64,000 nucleotides of DNA from Acanthaster planci (taxonomy: Eukaryota; Echinodermata; Asteroidea; Valvatida; Acanthasteridae). The number at the start of each line of letters is the position of its first letter. The first letter of the stretch is position 1. This document shows positions 1-10,452 of this stretch, piece by piece. Under the pieces are notes generated by a model, which was given only the letters and a program-made list of their open reading frames with translations, did not search any database and had not been told where the DNA came from. The stretch spans positions 1,460,405 through 1,524,404 of the forward strand of contig NW_019091390.1 in the NCBI RefSeq assembly GCF_001949145.1, written 5' to 3'. A program made the translations under genes and the position numbers.

Positions 1-330
1 TGCATGTGGCAAGCTGTCACCTTGAAGGAGAAGAGTACAGCGGAGACTCGCTGTCTCTACATGCAATGCATGTGGCAAGCCGTCAACTTGAAGGAGAGAG
101 AGAACAGCGGAGACTCACTGTCTCTACATGCAATGCATGTGACAAGCCATCACCTTGAAGGAGAAGAGAACAGCGGAGACTCACTGTCTCTACATGCAAT
201 GCATGTGGCAAGCCGTCAACTTGAAGGAGAAGAGTACAGCGAAGACTCGCTGTCTCTACATGCAATGCATGTGGCAAGCCGTCAACGTGAAGGAGAAGAG
301 CACAGCGGTGGCACACTGTATTTGCAGACA
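1..330. repeat. 66-bp minisatellite (about 4.7 units, runs off the left edge)
   Basis: Units start at 1, 67, 134, 200 and 266 with the word TGCATGTGGCAAGC. Spacings are 66, 67, 66 and 66 bp. The unit runs GCAAGCCGTCAACTTGAAGG, then an AGAACAGCGGAGACT block and CTGTCTCTACATGCAA. The second unit carries one extra base. The fifth unit decays after about position 305. Because 66 is a multiple of three, every frame is open with a 22-residue period, which explains the overlapping ORFs here. I see no other sign of coding. The array probably continues upstream of the window. Confidence 0.93.
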
Positions 331-895
331 GTGTATAGCTGTGGGCAAATTGGACATTGGCTGGAGTGATGAAGGTTGGCGACACCCATCAGTTGAAAAA
401 AAGAACAGAGCCCCTGGCTGAACGGGTGGCTGTGGTGTGATGAGTGTACCCAAGCATGGTACAACCCACTTCTTAAATACATGTGCGCTCAGCAAATAAT
501 ACAAGAGCCATTACATAACCAGTCAGCCCTCTGGGCAACATCTTAACAAAAGAATACTGGGTACAAAGCACAATACATGGGGTTTGCTGCAGAACAGGTT
601 AGACTTAAAATACCACAAATGTCTAAAGAAAGAATTAAATTAAAAACAGCAGGCGAATTATAAAGGAAGAAATGTCCCATCTGTAATAACTGACTCAGAG
701 CAAGGAAAATCATAGATTGAAAACTGCAATATTTAATTCAGTCTTATTGTGCCATTATTTTTTACCCATTCTGGCCAACAACTTGAAGATATGAAAACAA
801 AAGGGGCGCTCTTAGGCCAAAAATGGGCGCTACTTTAAATTGAGCCGAAGGGGTTGCGAAATCTCTTAGAAAAATTGTGTGAATTTGTTCAACAG
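331..895. other. no gene seen
   Basis: Unique-looking DNA between the minisatellite and the first candidate exon. It is A+T-rich at about 600-770. Only short, stop-limited frames are present, and I see no splice-flanked open segment. Confidence 0.6.
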
Positions 896-982
896 TTACG
901 ACCATATATACGGCAGATCCTTACATGTTTCAATATTACTTCGAGAACGGAATAAAGGACTGGAACTTCTCTCTCGCTCAAG
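896..982 (+). CDS. candidate short internal exon, unknown protein
   Basis: An 87-bp segment is bounded by TTTGTTCAACAG upstream and CTCAAG|GTAAGA downstream, an excellent donor. With two bases completing a codon it reads 28 residues including ADPYMFQYYFENGIKDWNF, an aromatic-rich but protein-like composition. A second frame is also open across the segment, so the frame is not certain. A CATATATA word lies at 902-909, so a promoter-proximal exon is an alternative. I do not recognise the protein. The segment is too short to exclude chance. Confidence 0.27.
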
Positions 983-2686
983 GTAAGATGGTTCATGCTT
1001 CATGTTTCTTTTATTCGTCACTCCTCGGTGTTTTTGCATCTGCACTTTGTTGTTTGTCACTACACACGTTTGTATCCGTGTAGCTTACTTTATTGTGGTC
1101 TTTGTATACTGAAAAAGTGTGAAGTATAGTTCCTCCTTTTTGAGTTAATTCCAAATATCTATTTTGTGAAATATTTGTGACATACCGTTGAAGTATCCCA
1201 AGAGATCCTTGTGGGTATACCTTAAGTGAAAAGCGCAATATAAACACACACCCACCCATACCTTACATACCTAGTGTGGAAAAACAGAATCTCACGCCTT
1301 CGTAGATCTTCATGGCCTACTCAAGGCACACCTCCCGCAATGAAGTATGCCATCTTTGCAGCTATGGTATGCATCATTTGTCATTAGCAAGTCACTAAGA
1401 GATGTCACGGCAACCATGTCCCCAAGCGACGAGTGCACATTCCTGGCTCGCAAGGCATAGTGGGAGCGAACACAGAACTTCGTACTCGTAGAAACGAGGT
1501 TGCTGTGACAGCAGGGCGCTGGGAAGGGCTGATGGCTTTGCACTGTGATTGGTTCCTGTGTGCACGACCTCCAGCTGCGAAGTTATAACTTCCTTTTGGC
1601 GAAGCGTTCATGAAGTTTTTGATTAACCAGTGGCAATGCTTTGGCACAGACGAAAGTGTTGGCTTATATGATAAAAACATCAATATCAACAACAACTTTT
1701 TTTCCTTAATGCCATATCTTTGATATAATAAATTTACAAACGATAAATATTATTAGGAATATACATGTAGAAAAGTAAATCAAAAGAACAGTAAATCAAG
1801 AACAAATGGGTAATTATGGTTGCATACCTCTGGACCCTCGGGCTTACAAGGAAATGCCGTACATAAAACAAGACAAACAAAACAAAACAATACATGAAAA
1901 TTACAAAGACAGACAAAGCAAATGTTCATTACATGTGGAAAAACGTAATCATAGACAACAAAAAAATTTATTCTAATGCAATTAAAATTAAACAAGATAA
2001 TCGAACAACAAAAAGAAATTCAAACAATAAAATTTATTTCACACAATTACATGCCAATGTAGATGGATGGTCTTGGTACAATCACCGTATCTTCTCACTA
2101 AGTATCCCTGATCAAGTTTCTTTTGGCGATATATTTCAAATCATTGGTTATCTTGATCAATTTTGAATGAAATAATAAAGTGTAGTGACAATATTTTCAG
2201 CAATGAGAAAAAAAAGAAAAAAATATAGAATTGATAACTGCCTATTGAGCAAGCTCGCGTGCTGGGCAAAAAATTTACCCACGATGCTCTGCGCATCGTT
2301 AGCTTTGACCCCGCGTGACGTATTTCCTTCCCCCAAAAATATGTGCAAGGCCATCAGCCCTTCCCAGCGCCCTGTTAGGGCACTGGACGACGAGCGAATG
2401 ACTGCCTAAAACATTGAACATCCTTGTCCCCGTGTGCTACGTGAGCGTTCCTTCTCTAGCATTGGCCATGAAGATACAAGGTTGATTGTATCCCCGACCA
2501 AAAGAGACCGACTATTTTAGATCTCTATTCGAGTTAAGGGCGGGGGAAGTGAATCCTAAACGATTTTACAAATTGACAGCTCTGCGTTGTGCGTTAAATC
2601 CATCCACTGCACTCGGGTGAGTGTCACTTCGTGGTGCCGAAGGAGATATAAAATAATACCCCGTGGTTCTTCTCTCTCATGCGCAG
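983..2686. other. no supported gene; A+T-rich DNA with one inverted-repeat pair
   Basis: Short overlapping frames on both strands show no consistent splice signals. 1690-2050 is strongly A+T-rich, with AACAAAACAAAACAA at about 1876-1890. The only structure I see is a 31-bp inverted pair, listed separately. Confidence 0.6.
1512..2374. repeat. 31-bp inverted repeat pair, 30/31 identical
   Basis: The left arm is 1512-1542 and begins CAGGGCGCTGGGAAGGGCTG. The right arm, 2344-2374, is its reverse complement with one mismatch. Similarity stops sharply at both arm ends. The pair could be terminal repeats of an ~860-bp element or two opposed copies of a short dispersed repeat. I see no transposase between the arms and no clear target-site duplication. 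The arms give the same peptide fragment in two unrelated ORFs, a repeat artefact. Confidence 0.7.
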
Positions 2687-2862
2687 AGGACCCAGATCAA
2701 ATGTACCGATGGTGCGAGTGTGCAGACGGCATGCACGGCTTCGATGTAGCTAGGAGAGTGGCGGTATGTGTCGAGAACACCTTCAGCGACATCTCCGTGC
2801 CCGACAATTGCCCCAAACCTGTGGCTTTGGTCACCTGTGACTATCATCCATCAGACGGACAA
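2687..2862 (+). CDS. candidate exon encoding a cysteine-rich, TSP1-like segment
   Basis: The acceptor is TTCTTCTCTCTCATGCGCAG and the donor is GGACAA|GTGAGA. The 176-bp exon is open in one frame only, with two bases completing a split codon and then 58 codons. It is GC-richer than its surroundings. The peptide contains a W-C-x-C start, an RRVAVC strand, a V-P-D-x-C turn, a KP motif and a final VTC. This order resembles the last two-thirds of an ADAMTS-type thrombospondin type 1 repeat (W..C..C, R.V.C, V.D..C, KP, C). If so, it would be extracellular, in a protease or matrix protein. The CxC spacing is tighter than usual, so the family is an inference. No partner exon was identified. Confidence 0.42.
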
Positions 2863-5592
2863 GTGAGAGGTCAGCAAATGTTGTTTTGCCAGTCCTAGTT
2901 TGGTCGAGCAAAGCATCACCGTGGTGTGGATTCATGAGGATTCTGTGATGGCCACATATGGAACGCATACAAACTGATCGAAAAGGGAAAATAGGTTCAA
3001 ATTGTTGACTGAAACAAGTTGAGTCTTCTTTACTCCAATTTCTGTTTTCCAACAAACATTTGTCATGTCAAGTTTACCCTTTCCCCTTTATCAACATTAA
3101 AGAGTTGTAGTCTGCTGTGGGACACTTATCTGACACAGGAAAAGTGTCTCGCTCGTAAAAAAAAAAGGTGCAAATAGCCCAAGCACCATCATGGGATCCA
3201 ATTATAAAAATGCAGGCAAATAAAAAACAAAGTACCAAATTTCAATCGATGTATCAGGTATTGTACATTATTAAAGCAAAATATTATTTGCACACCGAAT
3301 TTGAGGACCGGTATGTTTTAAGGACTAAATCTTGTCCTTTCCTTTGTCAGTGTACAAGAATGGAGCAACGCCCAAGCTCACATAAATCATCCATGTCCAG
3401 ATTGTATTGCACAAACAAATTGCTGTATATTTACAAATGAAATAACTGCTACTTTCCTTAATCCACAAATCTGTAACGTGTACTGAGCATTGCTTAAACA
3501 ATATTTAGTGATACTTTCTACCTAGGTGACATTTGTTAGTCTCATTAACGCACCATTATACAATGTCTAAGCAGGCCAATGAGGTTGGTGGTGATGGTTG
3601 TGGTGTAAGAGTTGGTAATGTCGGTGTTGGTGGCTCATTACTATAGTAAACATTATGATATTGCTTTAAACAAAAACCTGCCTAATTCTCCACACAAATC
3701 CATCAAATTTATCACAAGTTTCCACAATGAATAAATCTGTAAACTTACCTTTTGCGTTTGCATCCAATTCTACGGTAAATGGGACCTGGGGACATTTTTT
3801 TCAGTTTGCATTCATTTGGGAAACAATTTGCTACTTGGGAATTATTTACCGATCACTGGAATCATAAAAACTCTTTATCTTTGACCAACAACAGTTTACC
3901 TGTCAACAGAGGGCACCCTAACGAATGACCGGCCGGAACTTCCCTGTATCTGAAATAACTCTCTATCATAAAGTACTAACAGCACAAAAAATGTGGAAGA
4001 CATTAGAGCATTAAGCAAAGATTACAAAACAACAAATTAACATTTTGCCGCTAAATATAGAATGCACTCACATAAATCAATTCGCTTCAGAATCTGACTC
4101 AAACAATGAATAATCTGCAATTATTTCACCCATTCGACTCGAAGAAAGGAGCTGTTGGATGGATGAGGGCGCTGCATGACAACTCACATCAGAGCTACAA
4201 GTAAAGGAAGTAGTGCCAATTCCAGACTTTGGAAACAAAATGGCTGATGAAACAATAATACAATAATAACAGGCCAGCAAAAATGAGAGACAAAATGCAC
4301 AACAGGCCTAAGCGTACTCTGTACATGTATTTATGTACAGCTTGGTCGGCGTGCAGCTGGGTTGTTTTTATGTGACTCCATGATTATCTGTCGCTTTTTT
4401 GGCAGGTGAAAATAGCCTCATCAGGAGACCAACAAATGGATGATGTAGACATATATGATGTGTGCAAACTATTTAGGACCGTAAAAGGAAGGCACTCAAA
4501 ACAAAGTCTGGGTTTTATGAAACTTTATGAAAATCTTTCTAGTTTTTCGCCGAGGAAACCTTAATGTTTGGGGGATACGCGCTTTAACTTATTATGTCTT
4601 CAATGCAATTTCTTGTGCATATGAACGTAGCCTTCATTAATTTATCAGTCGGAATTTATTCAAAGATTTGGTACCACAATTTTCAGAACCCCAAGAAAAC
4701 AATTTCGTTGTGGATTTAATAGAATAGTAGACGATCAATACTAACAAAGTAGAATAAAACCGACAAATAAATACCACCAACAAAATCTGAAATGTATCGC
4801 CATGTGGTTTTGCTACCACGTTGAGAGTGTTCGCAATACATGCTATTCACCCTTCTTGCTACCTGGACAATCGATGTCAAAAGAGCTCCCAGTTCATCCA
4901 GTGTTTGTTTCGCGTCTTTTCCCTCTATCTGGCGTCGGCGGACCGTCTCTTATACATGTAAATCAATACATATTTTGGGGGTAATAAATGATGCGCTTGA
5001 CAAGCTTAAACGCGGCCGGCAATAATAAACGCTCAGCTAAACAGGGGCAAAAATGTCGCTGTATTCGAGTTTATAATCAGCTTTCCGTGAAAATCTGAAC
5101 CCAAGGACGTATTTAATCATTTCTCTGGCCTTTCGGATTAAAAATAATGCAATTACAAATATAACGCAATTCGAAATTCGATACTCTAATGTCTAATTTT
5201 ATTTTAAATTCAAAGCGGCGACGCAGTGGTTAATCTAAAGGGATCAAGGGGATACGCAATTGCGCACGTTTTCGCAAGTAGAAGAGCATATTAACGAGCA
5301 GAAAGGTTTTTAAAAAAGTGAGAGAGAAAAAGTTCCTAAACGGATTTGTCGTTCAATAGCAAAAAACCGATTGTATATATGTGTCACTTTAATGTTGTGT
5401 TGAGAGTTGGCGCACAAGCTAGGCCAGTTAACATCAAATGCATAATTTATATGATATGATATCCAATTAAATTTTATCTTTCTACATTTTTTTTATTTTT
5501 GTTTTTTATTTTTGTATCAAAGGTGTGATGAATCGGAACTTGAAACGACTTATATCAAACTTCATACGCTAATTTAGTACAAATGCAACAGC
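2863..5592. other. no supported gene
   Basis: A+T-rich non-coding DNA. A GT-rich patch (GGTTGGTGGTGATGGTTGTG and neighbours) covers about 3580-3635. A T-rich run lies at about 5486-5518. All open frames are short. A perfect donor word (AAG|GTAAGT) occurs on the minus strand at 3743-3749 but no credible exon abuts it. Confidence 0.6.
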
Positions 5593-5622
5593 ATCATAGC
5601 TCATAATTGTGTGAGCTATGAT
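5593..5622. repeat. perfect 11-bp stem hairpin
   Basis: ATCATAGCTCA at 5593-5603 pairs exactly with TGAGCTATGAT at 5612-5622 across an 8-base loop. It is isolated, with no adjacent ORF. I see nothing indicating a function. Confidence 0.7.
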
Positions 5623-6991
5623 TTGATATGAACATTAAAGGTGATGCGATTTAGCTCTTCCTACTCGAACCAAATCAGAAATTTCGGCCTGGCTTGGTCT
5701 GAGTCAACATTTAACATGAATTGATAAAATTTGGACCAAGGAGGGACTCTGTTTTCAGGTTTTCCTTTACCCTTAACATAGGGCTGGACAAATTGGTGCA
5801 ACACACATAGGTCTACAGAGCGCCACCAAGAGGTTAGATGGAAAGACCATGATCGCAGAGCAGTGTGGGAAACGGTTGATGTCCCTGCATAAAACGCAGA
5901 TTGGATTTTCCTTGGAGATGTAATGTTTAATTATTAGGTCCCATTTGGATTTGAAGTGCTCAAGAGCAATGAATGGATGATTAACAACAGGAATTCCGCG
6001 TGAGTAGCATGAACACCGTATTTATGTATAATAGATCGATCGCTGAAGCTGAACAAATGGTTTGCCCATTGCATAGTGAATCGCTGCTATTAGTAGTAAT
6101 AAGAATTACAAGCAGAAAGGACGAACAAAACGGCTTAAGTGAAATATTTGTAAACATTGAAAGCGGATGAAGCACGAGGCATAGTCTGTTAGAAGAACTC
6201 AGAACTGTTACAGCAGGGCAAACAGCAAAGATTCATCGTGGGAGTTAGGAAAGCAGGACCACAGAGGAGAAATATTTGCAACCATCTTGGTTGAATACAA
6301 TGCAATACCCACTAAGTCCTGTTTCCGAATCCCCCCGCACCATAACCATTCGCACGTGAGGGGTTTTGTCCTCGTGAGAAAGAGCGTCCTCGTCGTGCAT
6401 GGTCGCCTTTAATTCAATGCAGTCAATATTAGACGACCGCGAGTTTGCAAATGGCAAGGTTACTCATAAGCCACAAGGGGTTTGCTTTCAACTGAGGTGA
6501 CCTACGCATTTGTTACTGACAGGACTGATTGTGGAGGAATACAAGTCATGTGCCGGTACCAGTTATGGACCTTCTGCAGGCTCTACTCTGTAGCTTCTAT
6601 ACCATTCCACTTACTGATCAGTTTAGGGCCATGCATGGAGTCGTTAAACAGTCTAGATCGTTCTCTTTTCCTTGTCCTGCCTTCAGAAAGCATCGTCAAA
6701 AACTAGACATCAAAAATATTTGTTACAGTGAATGCTTTATATAACCTTTTCAGAGGCAAAACCTGGGACCAAACAGTTACAAGGCTGGAGTCAACTTTAA
6801 ACTTGCTGGCACAAAAACAAGTGGGGTGCATCGTGTACGAAATCTTGAGGAGAATTGTTGTGTGTTGAGTAATAGGGCAGTACTTGGTTCAAATAAGAAT
6901 TATGGAATTCGCGCATCCACTACATACAGGCCTGGTATTTATACGGGCCAGCACATAAGGGCAGTAATATAGCTCGACTTGGGTTATATTT
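5623..6991. other. no supported gene
   Basis: Only short ORFs appear on both strands (the longest about 74 codons), without paired splice signals. No repeat structure was seen. Confidence 0.6.
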
Positions 6992-7433
6992 CGTCACCAA
7001 CACCACGAAATAACACAAATATGTAGATGTGTGCGCGCTTCAACGCGTTTTTTTTTTAGGAATATGATATTTTCGTTTTCACGAAAAGGCACAAATGTCT
7101 TGCGTCACGTGCTCCGTGATTTGCCGTATTCAGAAATTGTCGTTCTCCTTAATTTACACAGTTACGAGCTTTAAGAGCATTTTTTTCAGTTTAGTAACCC
7201 ATTTACGGGTAAAATAAAATCATTTTAGACATTTAAAGCTTTTTTCTATGCTATATTTTCAAAACACACATTTGTGCTTCTTCATGAAAACGAGATTGTT
7301 CGATAATGCGCGAGTGTACAATATGTGCACGCACACATTTGTGTCACTTCGTGAAACCAAAACTGCTCTAATCACGCTTTTCACAAACTGGCACAAAAGT
7401 GAACATATGTGTCAGTTCGTGGTGTTGGTGACG
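6992..7433. mobile_element. 442-bp non-autonomous inverted-repeat element with iterated internal motif
   Basis: The left end CGTCACCAACACCACGAA (6992-7009) is matched perfectly by the reverse complement of the right end (7416-7433). Looser pairing continues inward (AACACAAATATGT against GACACATATGT). Inside, a motif of the form ACATTTGTG then TTCGTGAAAACG recurs at about 7074-7098 (reverse), 7265-7293 and 7332-7358. A weaker reverse copy lies at about 7377-7400, and the tips are variants of the same motif. Terminal repeats plus iterated subterminal motifs are typical of DNA transposons whose transposase binds clustered sites. There is no transposase ORF, so it is presumably mobilised in trans. 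TTATA flanks both sides within a few bases but is not a clean target duplication. Confidence 0.75.
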
Positions 7434-8874
7434 ATTTATAAGTGAACGACCTTAACTTAAAGGATGCATCGTTGGTTTGCAGTGTGCGCCAAAGAGTGTT
7501 TGCAATAAAATCCACGGCTTTTTAAATTACCAGTCGAATTCATGTCATACACACGTGGCTCTGCCTGGCGTGTTGCAGATCTCGGCGTTGCTAAATAGTC
7601 TGAGCTTTGAACTGAAGATCGGGACACGAAGTTAGATATGGCCTGGTAGTTTTTTTATAAACACTCTGAGCAAGAACGTTAGTGACTGAGTGAACAGGAG
7701 TAAAATTAAAGCATGGAAAACTCGGGTGCTGAGCGCAACGATGTTAGTGTTTGATAAATTCCCTCCCTTTACCAGGAGAGCTGAGGGCCCCCCCCTCACT
7801 TAATCACGTGAAGACTCGAATCTTGGTGGCGTTTGCGCCAAAAAAACCCTCTCCAAATCTTGCTTCGGACAGCAGAGGAGGGAACAACTACGACGCACGA
7901 TGGATAACCTTTTGCCCAAATGCCAAGTCATGAGCTAATGCACAACAAATTGATAAATTCACAGGATGAAACGTGGTAATTGTCGACACCGGAAAATGTC
8001 TAGAGGTTCTTTCGATGGAGTTTAAAAGCTGCAGATGCAAGGAACGCATCCACGACCCTCGTCTATATAAACAACGGCCTTTTTGCTCATTGTGGAATAG
8101 ACGAAGTTTATGTTCACTCTGCGGTGACGTTTTAATAATGCGACCCAGGTGGGCTTTGCCAATCTTCAAGGTTTTGTCCGCCACAAATCTGCACTTCACA
8201 CTACCACTGCATGGAATTAACTGATGTGCGTCTACACCTAAAGGTCGCCTAATGCACAGCGCTTTCGCTTGTTTGTATTTCAGGTGCTTCATAGCTGAGT
8301 GTGTTATTGGCGATAATGCACTTAGGCCGACAGATCAATTTCGCTTGAAGTGATTTTTGTTTCATTCCGTACAGCGTCCCTCAAGCATTATCCCAGTCAG
8401 AGGAAAAACACAATACATAATTTTGTCTCTAGCAGGGAACGTTATACCTATTATACCTATTTTTACCCAGAATGCAAAACTTATTTCATATAAAGTCAGA
8501 TTTCAAATACTGTGAAAATATGTTACAATCTTTTGCATTACCAGCTTTAAATTCTTCAGTTTGCCATAAACTCACATATGTAAATTTTAAATGTTTAAAG
8601 AAGGAGAAATGTTCATACCTTAGCTGGCTTATTTCTCACAGCGGTCGCATACATAAATCTAAATCTTTAGTGGGGAGATTTTAGATGTTTGGTAGTACCA
8701 ACCACGCCTGTCGTTTCGGCTGGTGTTGGTGCCATTTTGAACATGATACAATGGGCAAGTTCGAGCAATGATTTGGTCCACAACTGGTCGATTTTAACTG
8801 CAACAGAGAATATTATTATAAAATGGAAAATGTAAAAAAATGGTACGTACTCACACTTGCCTCAGACAAAGTAC

Positions 8875-9023
8875 GGAAGGTTCGCGGTAACACCACGGAA
8901 GTTAATTTCCATTTTGAGTTGTGCGATTAGGAAAGAAACGTTAGTTTCAAATCGACGTGTTGAACAATGGCCTGAGGTCGTCAATCAGAAGATTTATATT
9001 GATGGTGTTACCGTTAACCTTCC
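8875..9023. repeat. imperfect 21-bp terminal inverted repeats, possible 149-bp MITE
   Basis: GGAAGGTTCGCGGTAACACC at 8875-8894 (arm to 8895) is the reverse complement of 9003-9023 except at two central bases. The interior is unremarkable. With only one copy in the window and no clear target-site duplication, transposon status is inferred from arm length and spacing. Confidence 0.5.
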
Positions 9024-9734
9024 TAACGTTGTTCATGCCCACATGGTAACTTACAAGTTTTATTTGCTCAGGAAGGATCGCTGTGTTTGCTGCCATCAAG
9101 CGTCTCAAAGGTATCCCATTCTTGTTTTATATCGATGGCATATTTTCCTGTAAAGGGGGCGTTGCATTTATCTTCACCTTCTTCAATTATGTTAACAGGA
9201 AAATTCCAACCCCCCCTTTACCAAGGACTGGGTACTGTGTTTAAAAACTAGAGCTTGTTACGTGCTTGGGCATGGTTTATCTTGCAATTAAGTAGGCCCC
9301 TACAACCAGGGTACGGGAAGTGTATTACCGCTCCTGGGCGACACTTTGCAAACATGCTTGTAGAAGGTAACGACGCATCAAACGGCGTCTCGTACACTGT
9401 AAAACCCAAGAACGTTTGAAGCGATAAACTGAACACATTCAACATATTATATGACCATGTACGGCGTTTAGAGATGAACGTGGTTAAGTGTTTATCATCG
9501 GGAAATTACACGCCTGTTAATTAATTAGCGGCTTAAAACGTGAATTCTATTTCTTCTTCCTTTTTCTTGTTTGTGACGATGAAATTCCAATCTCATGTTG
9601 TAAGTGGCTATATTTAAGCTTATTTTACGAATAATATATGGATGTAGACTGGATTTTCACACCAAAAATAAACGCCGTGTTTAGACAATGTAAATTCAGT
9701 TGTCTGAACAGCGTTAAAGACACGACTAGGCGCA

Positions 9735-9765
9735 TGCGCTGTATGTACACGCACGTACATGCGCA
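9735..9765. repeat. imperfect hairpin TGCGC...ATGTAC / GTACAT GCGCA
   Basis: ATGTAC (9743-9748) pairs with GTACAT (9755-9760). After a 3-base bulge, TGCGC pairs with GCGCA. It is short and may be chance in a region rich in CG and TACA words. Confidence 0.45.
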
Positions 9766-10217
9766 CTTCTACCTCATTCCGCGTCCCCCGTAGGCCTACG
9801 CCTGTTGGCTTTTGTTAGTTGCAATTACATGTATAGAGAAATCGGACTGATCAGAGTTGCATTTATTGGTTTCCTACGCCCGTTGGCGCACATAACGTGC
9901 ATAGATATTTCAAGATCTCGGATGGGCGGTAATTTTCTGAAAAAAATAAGGTCTGTCATTTCAACTATTTTTATTCCCGTGTTAAGTTGTAACTGTTTGC
10001 TTGCCACTCTTTACGTCACTGCGTGTGACTTGAAATAATGTGCAAACTGCACCCTTTATAAACGTGTCAAAGTGTACAAAAAGCGTTACAGCCTGTACAC
10101 ACGTTTAGGGGTTTAAGTAGTAAACACACAAATAGGTTTATAATTAGAACGTGTTTCAAAACCTAACATATTATGCTAAACACATAGCATAAACGTACGT
10201 TGCGTTTATTATATAAA

Positions 10218-10452
10218 CAGAAATAAGGGGTCCAAAAGGGGTCCATTTTTGTGTCCCTGTTACACCTGACCTTTGTTATCTAACATCGAAATATCACCGG
10301 AATTGATTTCAAACACATACTACATGTATTTGTTTGGCGGGTAATTTGCATTAATTCACCGCTCTTGGAAATTACACAATGTGTTCTGAACTTACAACGT
10401 TCATATGTCATATATGACAGGGACACGAAAACAAATGGACCCCGGATTTCTG
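10218..10452. mobile_element. 235-bp MITE-like element with ~36-bp terminal inverted repeats
   Basis: The left end reads CAGAAATAAGGGGTCC and continues to GTGTCCCTGT at 10260. The reverse complement of the right end (10417-10452) reads CAGAAATCCGGGGTCC and also reaches GTGTCCCTGT. The left arm holds a short internal duplication, GGGGTCCAAAAGGGGTCC. The interior has no ORF and contains the perfect 14-bp palindrome TGTCATATATGACA at 10406-10419. A single copy is seen in the window, and target-site duplications are not obvious. Confidence 0.65.

Larger units (their letters stand above)
7434..10217. other. no supported gene; small inverted repeats
   Basis: A 134-codon minus ORF (7888-8292) and a plus ORF (7973-8224) overlap head-on. 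Neither shows recognisable motifs, and both lengths fit chance. A 9-bp tandem pair (TTATACCTA twice) lies near 8449-8466. Two inverted repeats are listed separately. TTATGCT and AGCATAA form a 7-bp stem at 10171-10192. Confidence 0.6.

Noticed and set aside
4-369. 121-codon ORF with 22-residue repeats
   Set aside because: It is produced by the 66-bp minisatellite; a +1 unit changes the frame within the ORF.
3749-3785. 37-bp minus-strand micro-exon before a perfect AAG|GTAAGT donor
   Set aside because: The acceptor lacks a pyrimidine tract and 12 residues are too few to judge.
7888-8292. 134-codon minus ORF
   Set aside because: Opposed by an overlapping plus ORF; no motif; length within chance expectation.
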